A stretch of DNA of 64,000 nucleotides from the NCBI GenBank assembly GCA_028283605.1, contig JAPWKH010000014.1, positions 124,001 through 188,000 on the forward strand. The letters run 5' to 3'. Below, in pieces: positions 1 through 9,021 of the stretch. The notes beneath the pieces were generated by a model. It was not told the origin of the DNA. It did not search any database and saw nothing but the letters and a program-made list of their open reading frames with translations. The stretch's first letter is position 1. Each line of letters starts with the position of its first letter. A program made the position numbers and the translations under genes. The stretch is from Arachidicoccus sp. (GTDB taxonomy: Bacteria > Bacteroidota > Bacteroidia > Chitinophagales > Chitinophagaceae).

Positions 1-903
1 GCGGTTATCAAATTACTTACTCCCGGAGACGAAGTAATTGCGGCAAGCGATATGTACGGTGGCACATACCGTTTGTTTTCAAAAGTGTTTGAAAAATTCG
101 GCATCAAATTTCATTATGCAGATATGAAAGATGCGGAAAATATTCGTCCTTTTATCAATGATAAAACTAAACTCATCTGGACGGAAACACCTACTAATCC
201 TTTGATAAATATTACCGATATTGAGGCTGTGGCAACTGTTGCAAAGTCTTGCGGCGCTTGGCTTTGCGTGGACAATACCTTTGCTTCGCCATACCTTCAA
301 AATCCTTTGGATTTTGGTGCAGATATTGTTTTGCATTCGGCCACAAAATATCTCGGAGGCCATAGCGATGTCGTACTGGGCGCATTGATTGTAAATAATA
401 AAGATTTGTACGATCAATTGTATTTTATCCAGAAAAGTACTGGTGCAGTTCCGGGCCCGCAGGATTGTTTTTTGGTGTTGCGCGGCATTAAAACTTTGCA
501 TGTGCGCATGGACAGGCATTGTGAAAACGGAGAGAAAATTGCCAACTTTCTTCGTAGCCATCCAAAAGTAAAAACAGTATATTGGTGTGGCTTTGAAGAT
601 CATCCGGGCTATGAAGTTGCCAAAAAACAAATGCGCAAATTCGGTGGTATGTTGAGTTTTGAATTGACAGACGAAAGTATAGAAGAAGTGAACCGCGTAT
701 TGAGCAGTACGAAAATTATTACATTGGCGGAAAGCCTTGGCGGCGTTGAATCTTTGATTAATCATCCTGCAACGATGACACATGCATCTATTCCGAGAGA
801 AGAAAGAATTAAAAATGGGTTAAGCGATTATTTGATTCGTCTTAGCATAGGTATCGAAGATATCAATGATCTTATAGAAGATTTGCGGCAGGCTATAGGA
901 TAA
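1..903 (+). CDS. Cystathionine gamma-synthase/lyase-type PLP enzyme (5' end cut off)
   Basis: The reading frame is open from base 1, so the N-terminus lies outside the window; about 300 codons remain, ending at TAA 901-903. The protein belongs to the Cys/Met-metabolism PLP-dependent family (cystathionine gamma-synthase, cystathionine beta/gamma-lyase, methionine gamma-lyase). Visible family marks are the DMYGGTYRLF segment near the N-terminus, ETPTNPL, the VDNTFASPY cofactor aspartate region, and HSATKYLGGH, whose lysine forms the Schiff base with PLP. The C-terminal SLGGVESLINHPATMTH segment is also typical. The enzyme acts in the cytoplasm in trans-sulfuration or methionine metabolism. Sequence alone does not separate synthase from lyase, so no symbol is given. 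Confidence 0.9.
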   Translation, partial: AVIKLLTPGDEVIAASDMYGGTYRLFSKVFEKFGIKFHYADMKDAENIRPFINDKTKLIWTETPTNPLINITDIEAVATVAKSCGAWLCVDNTFASPYLQNPLDFGADIVLHSATKYLGGHSDVVLGALIVNNKDLYDQLYFIQKSTGAVPGPQDCFLVLRGIKTLHVRMDRHCENGEKIANFLRSHPKVKTVYWCGFEDHPGYEVAKKQMRKFGGMLSFELTDESIEEVNRVLSSTKIITLAESLGGVESLINHPATMTHASIPREERIKNGLSDYLIRLSIGIEDINDLIEDLRQAIG

Positions 904-954
904 TTTCTTTATGAAGATTTAAGAATCTGTTTAAGTAAATTATGTTTTTATCTT

Positions 955-1041
955 TAAACCGCAAGGCATACAAAGTTTTACACAAAGTTCGATAAGACTA
1001 CTTTGGTTTCTTTGCGAAATACTTTGAGCACTTTGTAGTTA
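955..1041. repeat. CAAAG/CTTTG-rich imperfect palindromic intergenic repeat
   Basis: The gap after the PLP enzyme holds a stretch built of CAAAG words on the left and CTTTG words on the right (for example AAACCGCAAGG at the left end, CACTTTGTAGTT at the right end), giving an imperfect large inverted repeat. From memory, similar CAAAG-type intergenic repeats are scattered in Bacteroidota genomes. There is no coding potential. A search for further genome copies would decide. Confidence 0.4.
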
Positions 1042-1176
1042 CAAAAAATTTAATAATCATTATTTTACAATTAACTTAAACAGCCTCTGATACTTATTAA
1101 ACCGGATTCATGTTTTTTGGCTGGGAACATGCGATTGAATTATTATCCTTAAAACTATTGAACATATTTTGAAACG

Positions 1177-2151
1177 ATGAGGTTTTTAATTATTCATTTT
1201 TTGTTTTTTGTTTCTTTTTTATCTGTTTGTAACGCTGCAAATTTTCATGCAGTTTGCTATCAGGATACGCTTCCGGCAAAACACGATTCGTCAGAAATAT
1301 CAAAGACCAATACGAATTTGCTATCGCAAAAAATGTTATCAAAAACCGATGAAAGACAACAGGCAAATTTTGATACCGTATTTAAACCTTTTAAAAGTTT
1401 TATCAAACATACTTCCATAGAATCAACAACCAATCTTACTATAAAAGAGCAAAAAATATCTTATAAAACTGTTGCTGATTTCATTACAAAATATACATTA
1501 AACGGAGTGGCTTCCGGCAAACGAATCTTCAATGTTTCCATTGTCAAATTGAATACGAAAGTGGAAACGATGGGTTTGCAATTGCAATATAATTCCGATA
1601 GTGTGCAAGCAGATACTACATCAAGCTTTGCAAAACCTTTGTTTGATATAGTCGGGAAAAATATACGCGTGGATATAGATACGGCCGGAAAAATTTTATC
1701 TGTCGATACTTCTGAAGTAAATGCAAATATCAATACTGTTTTGTCTTCTTTGTATGTAAACGGCGAAAGTTTTAAAATCGGAGAGAATTTTGGTTTGTTG
1801 TATAATAAAAACACAGATAACTTTCAACTAGGTTATGTGTGGACGAATTCTTCTGAAAATGAAAATGGGAAAACTATTTCCAAATATACCGTGCAAAGCT
1901 TATTGCATAATGAGATTATTTTATTGGTGCAGGGAGAGATTATTCAAAATGGTACGTTCTGGAATAACGGACATGTTTTTAACACTAATTTTACGGGTTC
2001 GCATTCAGGAAAAGTAATTATTGCAAAAGATTCAAAACTTATTAAGCAAAAAATTACCGTTTATAATCTGCACGGCACCATTCATTATTCCGATGGTGAT
2101 CTTCCAGCTGCGGCTGTATCGCGCATCATCGAAAATTTAAATCCTTCTTAG
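1177..2151 (+). CDS. Secreted protein of unknown function
   Basis: A 324-residue protein with a clear N-terminal signal peptide (basic start, hydrophobic core FLFFVSFLSV, cleavage near NAA/NFH around residue 21). The mature part has no transmembrane segment and alternates beta-prone stretches (residues about 85-320), with LFDIVGKNIRVDIDTAGKI in the middle and GTIHYSDGDLPAAAVSRI near the end. It loosely resembles the Bacteroidota DUF6263-type secreted proteins, but I do not recognise it firmly. It is probably periplasmic or surface-associated. It stands alone between the trans-sulfuration gene and malQ. ATG at 1177 gives the signal peptide and is preferred. A 20-codon ORF ends 4 bases upstream (1110-1172). 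Confidence 0.75.
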   Translation: MRFLIIHFLFFVSFLSVCNAANFHAVCYQDTLPAKHDSSEISKTNTNLLSQKMLSKTDERQQANFDTVFKPFKSFIKHTSIESTTNLTIKEQKISYKTVADFITKYTLNGVASGKRIFNVSIVKLNTKVETMGLQLQYNSDSVQADTTSSFAKPLFDIVGKNIRVDIDTAGKILSVDTSEVNANINTVLSSLYVNGESFKIGENFGLLYNKNTDNFQLGYVWTNSSENENGKTISKYTVQSLLHNEIILLVQGEIIQNGTFWNNGHVFNTNFTGSHSGKVIIAKDSKLIKQKITVYNLHGTIHYSDGDLPAAAVSRIIENLNPS

Positions 2152-2178
2152 TATATAAAATTAATCAGATATAAATTG

Positions 2179-2186
2179 TATATTTG
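2179..2186 (+). promoter_or_regulatory. Bacteroidota -7 box (TATATTTG) upstream of malQ
   Basis: TATATTTG matches the TAnnTTTG consensus exactly and lies 66 bases before the malQ start codon. No clear TTG -33 element is seen at the usual spacing. Confidence 0.4.
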
Positions 2187-2252
2187 TATTAATAATTTTA
2201 TTAAATTAATAAATATATTAATATATTTCCCACGGATTTTAAAAATTATTTT

Positions 2253-5094
2253 ATGCAAAACAAAACGCCCAAAAAAACACAAAAAGCTATGCCGAAAAAA
2301 AATATCGAAATCAGCCCAAGCATAGCAAAATCCGAAGCAGCGACAAGCAATGATAAAATAAAGAAATCAGCGCCAGTTGCTAAAAAAGCTGTGAAGAAAG
2401 ATAATTTGGTTACAATAAATTTTCAATTAACTTACGGTACACATTTCGGTCAGAATATTTTTCTTTCAGGAAACATTCCGCAACTTGGAAACGGGCATGA
2501 TGAAAATGCGTTAAAACTTGATTACATAGATCATCTTCATTGGGGTAGAGAAATAAAATTAAGCAAATCAGATATTCCGGAAGAAGGCTTGCAATATTTT
2601 TATATTGTTGTAAATGAAGATGGAAGTTTAGAAAAATCCGCGCCATATTATTTGTATAAAAATGAGCTGGATAAAGACATTCATTTGTTTGATGCATGGA
2701 ATTATTCCGGCTATATACAGAATGCATTTACAACAAAAGTGTTTGATGTTTTAACGAAAAAAACAAAAACAAATTCTAAAAAATCTTCCTGCAAAAACCA
2801 CGCATTTATTTAAAATTTCCGCGCCGGATTTGCCTGAAAACCATGTTGTTTTTCTGACGGGAAATCACAGTGATTTAGGTAACTGGAAAGCAGACAATGT
2901 TATTTTATTGGAACCTCAGGAGCATTCCGATAGCTGGTCGGCAAGCATCAGCATTAATGCAGACGAAGGCTTTATAGAATATAAATACGGAATTTATGAT
3001 ACTGCAAACAATGCGCTTGTAAGCTTTGAAGAAGGCGAGAACAGAGTGTTGGATATTTCAAAATCCAAACTATTATTTTCTATCGTAAATGATGGTTTTA
3101 TTCGTTATAACTGAAGGAATTGGAAAGGCGCAGGAATTATTGTTCCTGTGTTCAGTTTGCTGTCCGCAGAAAGCTTTGGCGCAGGAGACTTCAATGATTT
3201 GAACAAGCTGGCAAAGTGGGCCGGCAGCGTAGGTTTAAAGCTGATTCAGCTTTTGCCTGTACATGATACAACCGCCACATTTACATGGAAAGATTCTTAT
3301 CCTTATGCAGCGGTTTCCGTATTTGCATTGCATCCATTATATCTGCATATTCAGGCGCTTGCCGGCGATCGTTATAAAAATTTATTAAAGAAATACGAGA
3401 AAGAAAGAAAGCGATTAAACGCTTTTGATAAGGTGGATTATGAAGCAGTACTTTCTTTGAAGCGGAAATTTATCGGCGAAATTTATCCTCGCATTAAAGA
3501 AGAAACTTTTTCTTCAAAAGATTATCTTGACTTCGTTGAAGATAATGAAGATTGGCTGAAGCCCTACGCTAGTTTTTGTTGTTTGAGAAATTGGTATGGT
3601 TCTGCCGATTTTTCAAAATGGGCAGAGAAAGAATATGATGCAGCATTGTCTGAAACATTAATGAATACTGCGAAAGATGAAGTATTAATTCATTATTTTA
3701 CACAATTCCATTTACATAAACAGTTAAAAGAAGCAGTAGATTATGCACATAGTTGTAAAGTGGTTTTGAAGGGCGATATTCCTATTGGTGTGTATAAGCA
3801 TAGTGCAGATGTTTGGGAAAATAAATCATTATTTCATACCGATATGCAGGCCGGCGCGCCGCCTGATGACTTTGCCGTAACCGGGCAGAACTGGGGCTTC
3901 CCGACATACAACTGGGAAAAGATGAAAGAAGATAATTATTCCTGGTGGGTAAAAAGATTATCTCATACTTCACAATATTTCGATGCAATCCGCCTGGATC
4001 ATATACTTGGTTTTTTCAGGATATGGTCAATTCCCGTTTCCGCAACAGAAGGTATTTTAGGGCATTTTCATCCGGCTTATCCTGTTCATAAATTCGAGTT
4101 GCAAACGACGGGAGTGCATTTTCCTTTGGAAAGATTATATAAGCCATTTATACATTATGATATTTTGAAAAAAATATTTTCCGATAGCTTTGAAACCGTT
4201 GCGGCAACTTATTTCGAAGCCAAAGAAGAAGGTATCTTCATTTTTAAAAAAGAATACGATACACAAAGAAAGATAGTTGATTATTTCGACAAGCAGGAAA
4301 AGAATACATTTAATACATGGATAAAAAAATCTTTGTTAGAACTATCTTCCAATGTCGTGTTAATTCCGGCAGATGAAGCAGATGAAACTTTTCATTTCCG
4401 TTTTAATATGATAGAGACAACATCATTTCAATATTTAAACAACTTTACCAAAGCAGGATTGTATGATTTATACAACGATTATTTTTATAACAGGCAAAAT
4501 GAACTTTGGAAACAGGAAGCATTAGAAAAATTGCCTGCGGTAAAAAATGCAAGTAATATGCTTGTTTGCGGCGAAGACTTAGGATTTACGCCAAACTCTG
4601 TTCCTGAAGTAATGAACAGCCTTTGCATGTTGCGATTATTTATACAGCGTATGCCTAAGCAATTGGGTGCAGTATATGAAAATCTGTCGGAAATTCCATA
4701 TCTGAGCGTTGTTTCTTCATCAACCCATGATACAAGTAGCATCCGCGGTTGGTGGCATAGTTTGACTTGGGAAGAAGCACAATATTATTTTAATAATATT
4801 CTTCGTCAAAACGGGGAAGCCCCGGCAACAGAAGATTGTCCTGATTGGTTGAATAAGATAATTATTGAGCAACATCTTCAGTCGCCAGCCATGTGGAGCA
4901 TTTTATTATTGCAAGACTTGCTAAATACAGGCGCCGAATATCGCTGCGCTAATCCGGACGATGAACAAATAAATCATCCTGAAAATCCGGATCAATATTG
5001 GAATTACAGGATGCCATTGACATTAGAAGCGCTCGCCGAGAGGAAGGATTTTAATACTGAATTAAGAGAGTTGATTATAAGCAAGAATCGATAA
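2253..5094 (+). pseudogene. malQ: 4-alpha-glucanotransferase (amylomaltase, GH77) with N-terminal CBM20 modules, interrupted
   Basis: The region encodes one long protein of the CBM20-CBM20-GH77 type. It transfers glucan segments between maltodextrins in the cytoplasm. A lysine/alanine-rich tail (2253-2400) precedes the first starch-binding module (2400-2720, FLSGNIPQLGNG). The second follows at 2815-3110 (VVFLTGNHSDLGNW). GH77 runs from 3121 (WKGAGIIVPVFSL) to 5094, with the catalytic stretches FDAIRLDHILGFFRIW, CGEDLGF and STHDTSSIRGWW. Two lesions break it. A +1 shift lies between 2757 and 2790, most likely an extra A in the A7 run 2757-2763 or the A6 run 2778-2783. An in-frame TGA sits at 3112-3114, just before WKGAG. 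The downstream frame is intact for 648 codons. Sequencing error and real decay cannot be told apart here. Confidence 0.85.
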
Positions 5095-5140
5095 ATAAAC
5101 TCCTAATTATTACAGAATATACGGTTACGCTATAAAAATT

Positions 5141-5148
5141 TATCTTTG
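5141..5148 (+). promoter_or_regulatory. -7 box (TATCTTTG) upstream of the oxoamine synthase gene
   Basis: TATCTTTG fits TAnnTTTG and lies 30 bases before the ATG at 5179, in a short gap after malQ. The -33 element is not clear. Confidence 0.4.
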
Positions 5149-5178
5149 CAAAAATTTTTTAATTAATACAGAAATAAT

Positions 5179-6451
5179 ATGGCAGATATTTTTCAGCGGT
5201 TGGTAAAAAATTATGGCCCGATAGGACAACACAGAGAAAGAGCGCATGGCTATTATGCCTTTCCGCGATTGGAAGGAGAAATCAATAGTCGTATGAAATT
5301 CAGAGGGAAAGAAGTAATTGTTTGGAGCTTGAATAATTATTTGGGTCTTGCCAATCATCCCGAAGTAAGAAAAATTGATGCCGAAGCTTCCGCGCAATAC
5401 GGACTTGCATATCCGATGGGTGCACGAATGATGAGCGGAAACACAACACTGCACGAACAATTAGAAAGAGAGCTCGCCGCGTTTGAAAATAAAGAAGATG
5501 CTATATTGCTGAACTACGGCTATCAGGGAATCATGAGCATTATCGATGCAGTATGTTCTCGCCACGATGTAATTGTGTATGATGCGGAATGCCATGCTTC
5601 TATCATTGATGGACTTCGTATGCAGCTTGGCCACAAGTTTGTGTATAAACATAATGATATTGCCGATCTGGAAAAGCAGTTACAAAGAGCAACCGCTTTG
5701 GTAGACAAACAAGGACAAGGAGGAATTTTGATTATCTCCGAAGGAGTCTTCGGTATGGCGGGCGATCAGGGAAAAATAAAAGAAATAGGAGATTTAAAAA
5801 AGAAATATGAATTCCGTTTGTTGGTAGATGATGCGCATGGATTTGGCACGTTGGGCAAAACCGGTGCAGGTGTAGGAGAGGAGCAAAATTGCCAGGATGC
5901 AATAGATTTATATTTTTCCACTTTCGCAAAATCAATGGCTTCTATCGGCGCTTTTTTAGCCGGCGATAGAATTATCATGGACTATATACGATATAATATT
6001 CGCTCGCAGATTTTTTGCCAAAAGTTTACCGATGCCATTTGTTGCAGGCAACTTAAAAAGATTAAAAATGCTCCAAACAATGCCGGAGTTAAAAGAAAGG
6101 TTGTGGAGCAACGCATTGAAACTGCAAAAAGGTTTAAAAGAAAAAGGATTTGATATTGGCAATACAAATTCTGTGGTAACACCTGTTTACATGAATGGTG
6201 GCGTTGAAGAAGCCACGGCAATGGTAATGGATTTGCGGGAAAATTATGGAGTATTTGCCTCTATTGTTGTTTATCCGGTGATTCCCAAAGGGCACATTAT
6301 TTATCGTTTGATTCCTTCCGCCATTCATACAGATGAAGACATTCAGCAAACATTGGATGCATTTAACGATACTAAAATAAAACTCGATTCAGGTGCATAC
6401 AAAGTGGAAGCTATTCCCGATGAATGGCAGAATGTTGCTGTGGATGAATAA
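5179..6451 (+). pseudogene. Alpha-oxoamine synthase, serine palmitoyltransferase-like (single-base frameshift)
   Basis: Product of about 424 residues of the PLP-dependent alpha-oxoamine synthase family (serine palmitoyltransferase, 2-amino-3-ketobutyrate CoA ligase, AONS). Seen: GARMMSGNTTLHEQLE, the DDAHGFG cofactor motif (about 217-223), and YFSTFAKSMASIGAF with the PLP lysine at about residue 251. In Bacteroidota this subtype usually makes the long-chain base of sphingolipids, so serine palmitoyltransferase is the favoured role. The frame changes at a T6 run (6011-6016). Dropping one T restores RSQIFAKSLPMPFVAGNLKRL, a normal family continuation. The rest is intact to 6451. The indel looks like a homopolymer error. 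Confidence 0.85.
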
Positions 6452-6543
6452 AGCTAAGGAATTTTGAGACCGCGGCTTTGAAACTAAATATTGAAACAAT
6501 TTCAATGTAGAATGTAAGGCATCACATAGAAATATAATACATA

Positions 6544-7419
6544 ATGTCAACAATAAAAAATTACCTCTCTCTTGTAAAATTTTCGCACACGATTTTCGCG
6601 ATGCCTTTTGCTATGATTGGGTTTACGCTGGGAGTTCAGTCAATCAATATTCATCAATATACCTTTGCCCAAATCTTGTTGAAATTCTTACTGGTATTGG
6701 TTTGTATGATAACCGCACGCAGTGCGGCAATGGCTTTTAACCGTTATCTCGACAGAAGCTTTGATGCAAAAAATCCGCGCACGGCAATAAGAGAAATTCC
6801 GCGCGGTATTATCTCGGCAAACAATGCGTTGCGATTTACGATTATCAACTGTATCATCTTTATCGCAGCAACTTTCTTTATCAACAAACTTTGTTTTGCG
6901 TTATCGTTTGTAGCGTTGTTTGTGATTTTGTTTTACAGTTATACCAAACGCTTCACGGCTTTATGTCATTTGGTTTTAGGCTTAGGTTTATCGCTCGCGC
7001 CGATTGGCGCTTATCTTGCCATTACAGGCAGGTTTGATTTATTGCCGGTACTTTTTTCCATAGCAGTTATCACATGGGTTTCCGGTTTTGATATTATATA
7101 CGCCATGCAGGATGTAGATTTTGATAATTCAGAAAATTTACATTCTATTCCTACAGCTTTAGGCAGAAAGAATGCGTTGAATACTTCTGTCTTACTGCAC
7201 ATCATTAGTGCGGCAGCAGTAGTTACAGCGGGTGTGTACGGACGTTTCGGAATTTTCTACTGGCTCGGAATTGCAGTATTTATCGGCATGTTGATTTATC
7301 AGCATTTATTGGTAAAGCCAAATGATTTAAGTAAAGTGAACATCGCTTTTATGACGGCGAATGGCATTGCCAGCATTGTGTTTGGCGTGCTGGTCATTGC
7401 TGATTTGATTGTCTTCTGA
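6544..7419 (+). CDS. mqnP: UbiA-family polyprenyltransferase, MqnP-like
   Basis: A 291-residue integral membrane protein with about eight or nine hydrophobic segments. It carries both Asp-rich prenyl-diphosphate/Mg2+ sites of UbiA enzymes: NRYLDRSFDAKNPRTA (about 67-82) and YAMQDVDFDNSENLHSIP (about 184-201). The first motif, followed by REIPRG, matches the subgroup annotated as 'putative 4-hydroxybenzoate polyprenyltransferase', now linked to the futalosine pathway as MqnP. MqnE is encoded about 9 kb away (15963), which fits menaquinone synthesis by that route. Assignment over MenA or protohaem prenyltransferase rests on the motif wording. Predicted in the inner membrane. Confidence 0.8.
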   Translation: MSTIKNYLSLVKFSHTIFAMPFAMIGFTLGVQSINIHQYTFAQILLKFLLVLVCMITARSAAMAFNRYLDRSFDAKNPRTAIREIPRGIISANNALRFTIINCIIFIAATFFINKLCFALSFVALFVILFYSYTKRFTALCHLVLGLGLSLAPIGAYLAITGRFDLLPVLFSIAVITWVSGFDIIYAMQDVDFDNSENLHSIPTALGRKNALNTSVLLHIISAAAVVTAGVYGRFGIFYWLGIAVFIGMLIYQHLLVKPNDLSKVNIAFMTANGIASIVFGVLVIADLIVF

Positions 7420-7575
7420 ACGATGATTTCGGTGGATTTATAAGATTGTGATGGTTCATTTTTCAAATTATAATTATCCTAAAAATCTGCATTCCATTTT
7501 TCAAAAACAATTTAACCATATAGCAATTCAACAGTTTGCGAACGGATAACAAATAACAGACAACTGATAACAAAT

Positions 7576-7989
7576 TTGGCACGAATAATTTCTATCGATT
7601 ACGGCGGAAAACGCACAGGCATTGCGGTTACAGATCCTTTGCAGATTATTGCAAGTGCATTAACTACCATCGAAACGAAGAATTTTATTTCTTTTTTGAA
7701 AGATTATTTTTCTAAAGAAGAAGTAGAATTAATTCTGATTGGCGAGCCGAAAAACTTAGATGATTCAGATACACACGCGACGCCTTTGGTAAAAAAAGCG
7801 ATTGAACAGCTGAAGAAAAATTTTCCGAATATTCCCATAGAAACAATGGATGAAAGTTATACTTCCAAAATGGCGCGCAGAGCAATGGTGGAAATGGGAA
7901 TGAAGAAAAAACAGCGTGAAAAAAAAGGCAATACCGACCAAATCGCCGCTGCCATTATGTTGCAGGAATATTTGGCAAATCGCTATTAA
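7576..7989 (+). CDS. ruvX: RuvX/YqgF Holliday-junction resolvase-like nuclease
   Basis: 137 residues, the usual size for YqgF/RuvX with an RNase H fold. Catalytic-type residues are visible in SIDYGGKRTGIAVTD (Asp at 7), IGEPKNLD, ETMDESYTSKMA, and NTDQIAAAIMLQEYL near the C-terminus. The family acts in pre-16S rRNA processing and/or Holliday junction resolution. The start is TTG at 7576, chosen because the conserved N-terminus begins there (ARIISIDYGG) and no ATG lies nearby. Peptide deformylase follows 415 bases downstream, a frequent neighbour in this phylum. Confidence 0.9.
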   Translation: MARIISIDYGGKRTGIAVTDPLQIIASALTTIETKNFISFLKDYFSKEEVELILIGEPKNLDDSDTHATPLVKKAIEQLKKNFPNIPIETMDESYTSKMARRAMVEMGMKKKQREKKGNTDQIAAAIMLQEYLANRY

Positions 7990-8000
7990 ATTGCTTTTCG

Positions 8001-8008
8001 TATTTTTG
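8001..8008 (+). promoter_or_regulatory. -7 box (TATTTTTG) before the small ORF
   Basis: TATTTTTG fits TAnnTTTG and ends 14 bases before the ATG at 8023, suggesting a short 5' leader for the small ORF. No -33 match is evident. Confidence 0.35.
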
Positions 8009-8022
8009 TATAAATTCGTTTT

Positions 8023-8202
8023 ATGGCAGTTATCATAGAAATAAAGAAAAAAGAAACTAAATCTTCTGTGAAGAAGAAGATAAATAATCTTTCTTCGGGC
8101 AACGAAAGAAAATTTCAGGCGTCAAAGTTCACAGGCAAAATAAAAAGCTTTGGCGACGGATTGGCATATCAAAAACAATCAAGAAATCAAGCGTCATGCT
8201 GA
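8023..8202 (+). CDS. Small basic protein, possibly a truncated antitoxin-like ORF
   Basis: 59 codons from ATG 8023 to TGA 8200-8202, rich in Lys. The segment FQASKFTGKIKSFGDGLAYQKQSR resembles the C-terminal pattern (F-A-K..GK.K..-D.L.YQK..R) of short Bacteroidota antitoxin-type proteins that I recall, which usually end in RDEW or similar. Here the last residues (NQASC) are encoded by the start of a dispersed palindromic repeat (8191-8220), so the native C-terminus may have been replaced. No toxin gene follows. Coding status is uncertain. Confidence 0.4.
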   Translation: MAVIIEIKKKETKSSVKKKINNLSSGNERKFQASKFTGKIKSFGDGLAYQKQSRNQASC

Positions 8203-8216
8203 ATTTGTTTCAGCAT
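8196..8216. repeat. Palindromic intergenic repeat (ATGCTGAA...TTCAGCAT)
   Basis: A perfect 8-bp inverted repeat, ATGCTGAA/TTCAGCAT, around a 5-base loop, inside the word GCGTCATGCTGAATTTG. It overlaps the end of the small ORF. Such REP-like elements are, from memory, common between Bacteroidota genes. Confidence 0.55.
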
Positions 8217-8236
8217 CTTGTAATAAAAAACTTACC

Positions 8237-8265
8237 AAGAGATTGCCGCCTACACGGCAATGACG
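8237..8265 (-). repeat. Dispersed repeat, copy 1 (AGAGATTGCC...GGCAATGACG)
   Basis: AAGAGATTGCC and CGGCAATGACG read on the minus strand as CGTCATTGCC...GGCAATCTCTT, the inverted counterpart of the copy at 8329-8371. The two copies face each other 63 bases apart in a gap without a recognisable gene. Confidence 0.55.
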
Positions 8266-8328
8266 AGCAAAAGTTATCATTGTTTTCAAATCTTCATCAG
8301 TTTTAGAAAAAAATGGAAACGCCAACAC

Positions 8329-8371
8329 CGTCATTGCGAGGAGTGAGGAACGAACGACGTGGCAATCTCTT
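8329..8371 (+). repeat. Dispersed repeat, copy 2 (CGTCATTGCGAGG...GGCAATCTCTT)
   Basis: Runs CGTCATTGCGAGGAGTGAGG through GACGTGGCAATCTCTT and is the inverted partner of 8237-8265. I recall this sequence type as a widely dispersed REP-like element in bacterial genomes. It ends 33 bases before def. Confidence 0.6.
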
Positions 8372-8404
8372 TTTTAAAATAAAAAATAAACCATCTGTAT
8401 AAAA

Positions 8405-8983
8405 ATGATTTTACCGATTGTCGCATACGGAACACCCGTTTTAAGAAAAGTTTCGAAAAATATTGATAGTAAATATCCCAATTTACAACAACTGATTGAG
8501 GATATGTGGGAAACGCTGGAAGCAAGTAATGGCGTGGGTTTAGCAGCGCCACAAGTGAATAAAGATATTCGTTTGTTCTTGGTGGACAGCGCGTTGATTT
8601 TTGACAACAGAGAGGAAGATGATGAAGAGAAATTTCCTGATGTGCCGGGTGTAAAAAAAGTTTTTATCAACGCGAAAATTACAAAGCGCACAGGAGAAGA
8701 GTGGGCTTACAACGAAGGTTGCTTAAGCATTCCGAAAATCCGTGAAGATATTTTTCGTCCGGAAGAAGTAACGATTGAATACCTTGATGAAAATTTTGAG
8801 CCGCACACAGATACTTTTAATGGCATTACCGCAAGAATTATCCAGCACGAATATGATCACATTGAAGGGAAATTATTTATAGATTATCTCAAGCCTTTAA
8901 AAAAGAAATTGCTGCAACGCAAGCTCAGCGATATTTCTAAAGGAAACATCAAAGTAGATTATAAAATGGTATTTCCTAAATAG
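8405..8983 (+). CDS. def: Peptide deformylase
   Basis: 192 residues, normal for the enzyme that removes the formyl group from nascent peptides. All three family motifs are present: GVGLAAPQ (43-50), EGCLSIP with the metal-ligand Cys at 106, and QHEYDH with His148, Glu149 and His152. A small acidic insertion (EEDDEEKFPD, about 70-79) sits between motifs 1 and 2, as in many Bacteroidota versions. ATG 8405 begins directly with the conserved MILPIVAYGTPVLR, so the start is secure. Confidence 0.97.
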   Translation: MILPIVAYGTPVLRKVSKNIDSKYPNLQQLIEDMWETLEASNGVGLAAPQVNKDIRLFLVDSALIFDNREEDDEEKFPDVPGVKKVFINAKITKRTGEEWAYNEGCLSIPKIREDIFRPEEVTIEYLDENFEPHTDTFNGITARIIQHEYDHIEGKLFIDYLKPLKKKLLQRKLSDISKGNIKVDYKMVFPK

Positions 8984-9021
8984 GAGATATCGATAAGTAT
9001 TTGATTACACTTAATGCAATC

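Noticed and set aside
79-783. Long minus-strand ORF opposite the trans-sulfuration gene
   Set aside because: Antisense shadow: the plus frame shows clear family motifs and the minus translation has none.
1110-1172. 20-codon ORF ending 4 bases before the secreted protein gene, with an inverted repeat CATGTT/AACATG at its start
   Set aside because: Too short, no amino-acid bias that would suggest a leader peptide, and no terminator behind it.
3112-3114. Programmed stop-codon readthrough or selenocysteine in malQ
   Set aside because: The family has no Cys or Sec at this place, no SECIS-like hairpin is evident, and the same gene also has a frameshift.
6011-6016. Programmed frameshifting at T6 in the oxoamine synthase
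   Set aside because: Homologues are single-frame genes, and similar single-base shifts occur in unrelated genes of this window, so an indel error or mutation is simpler.
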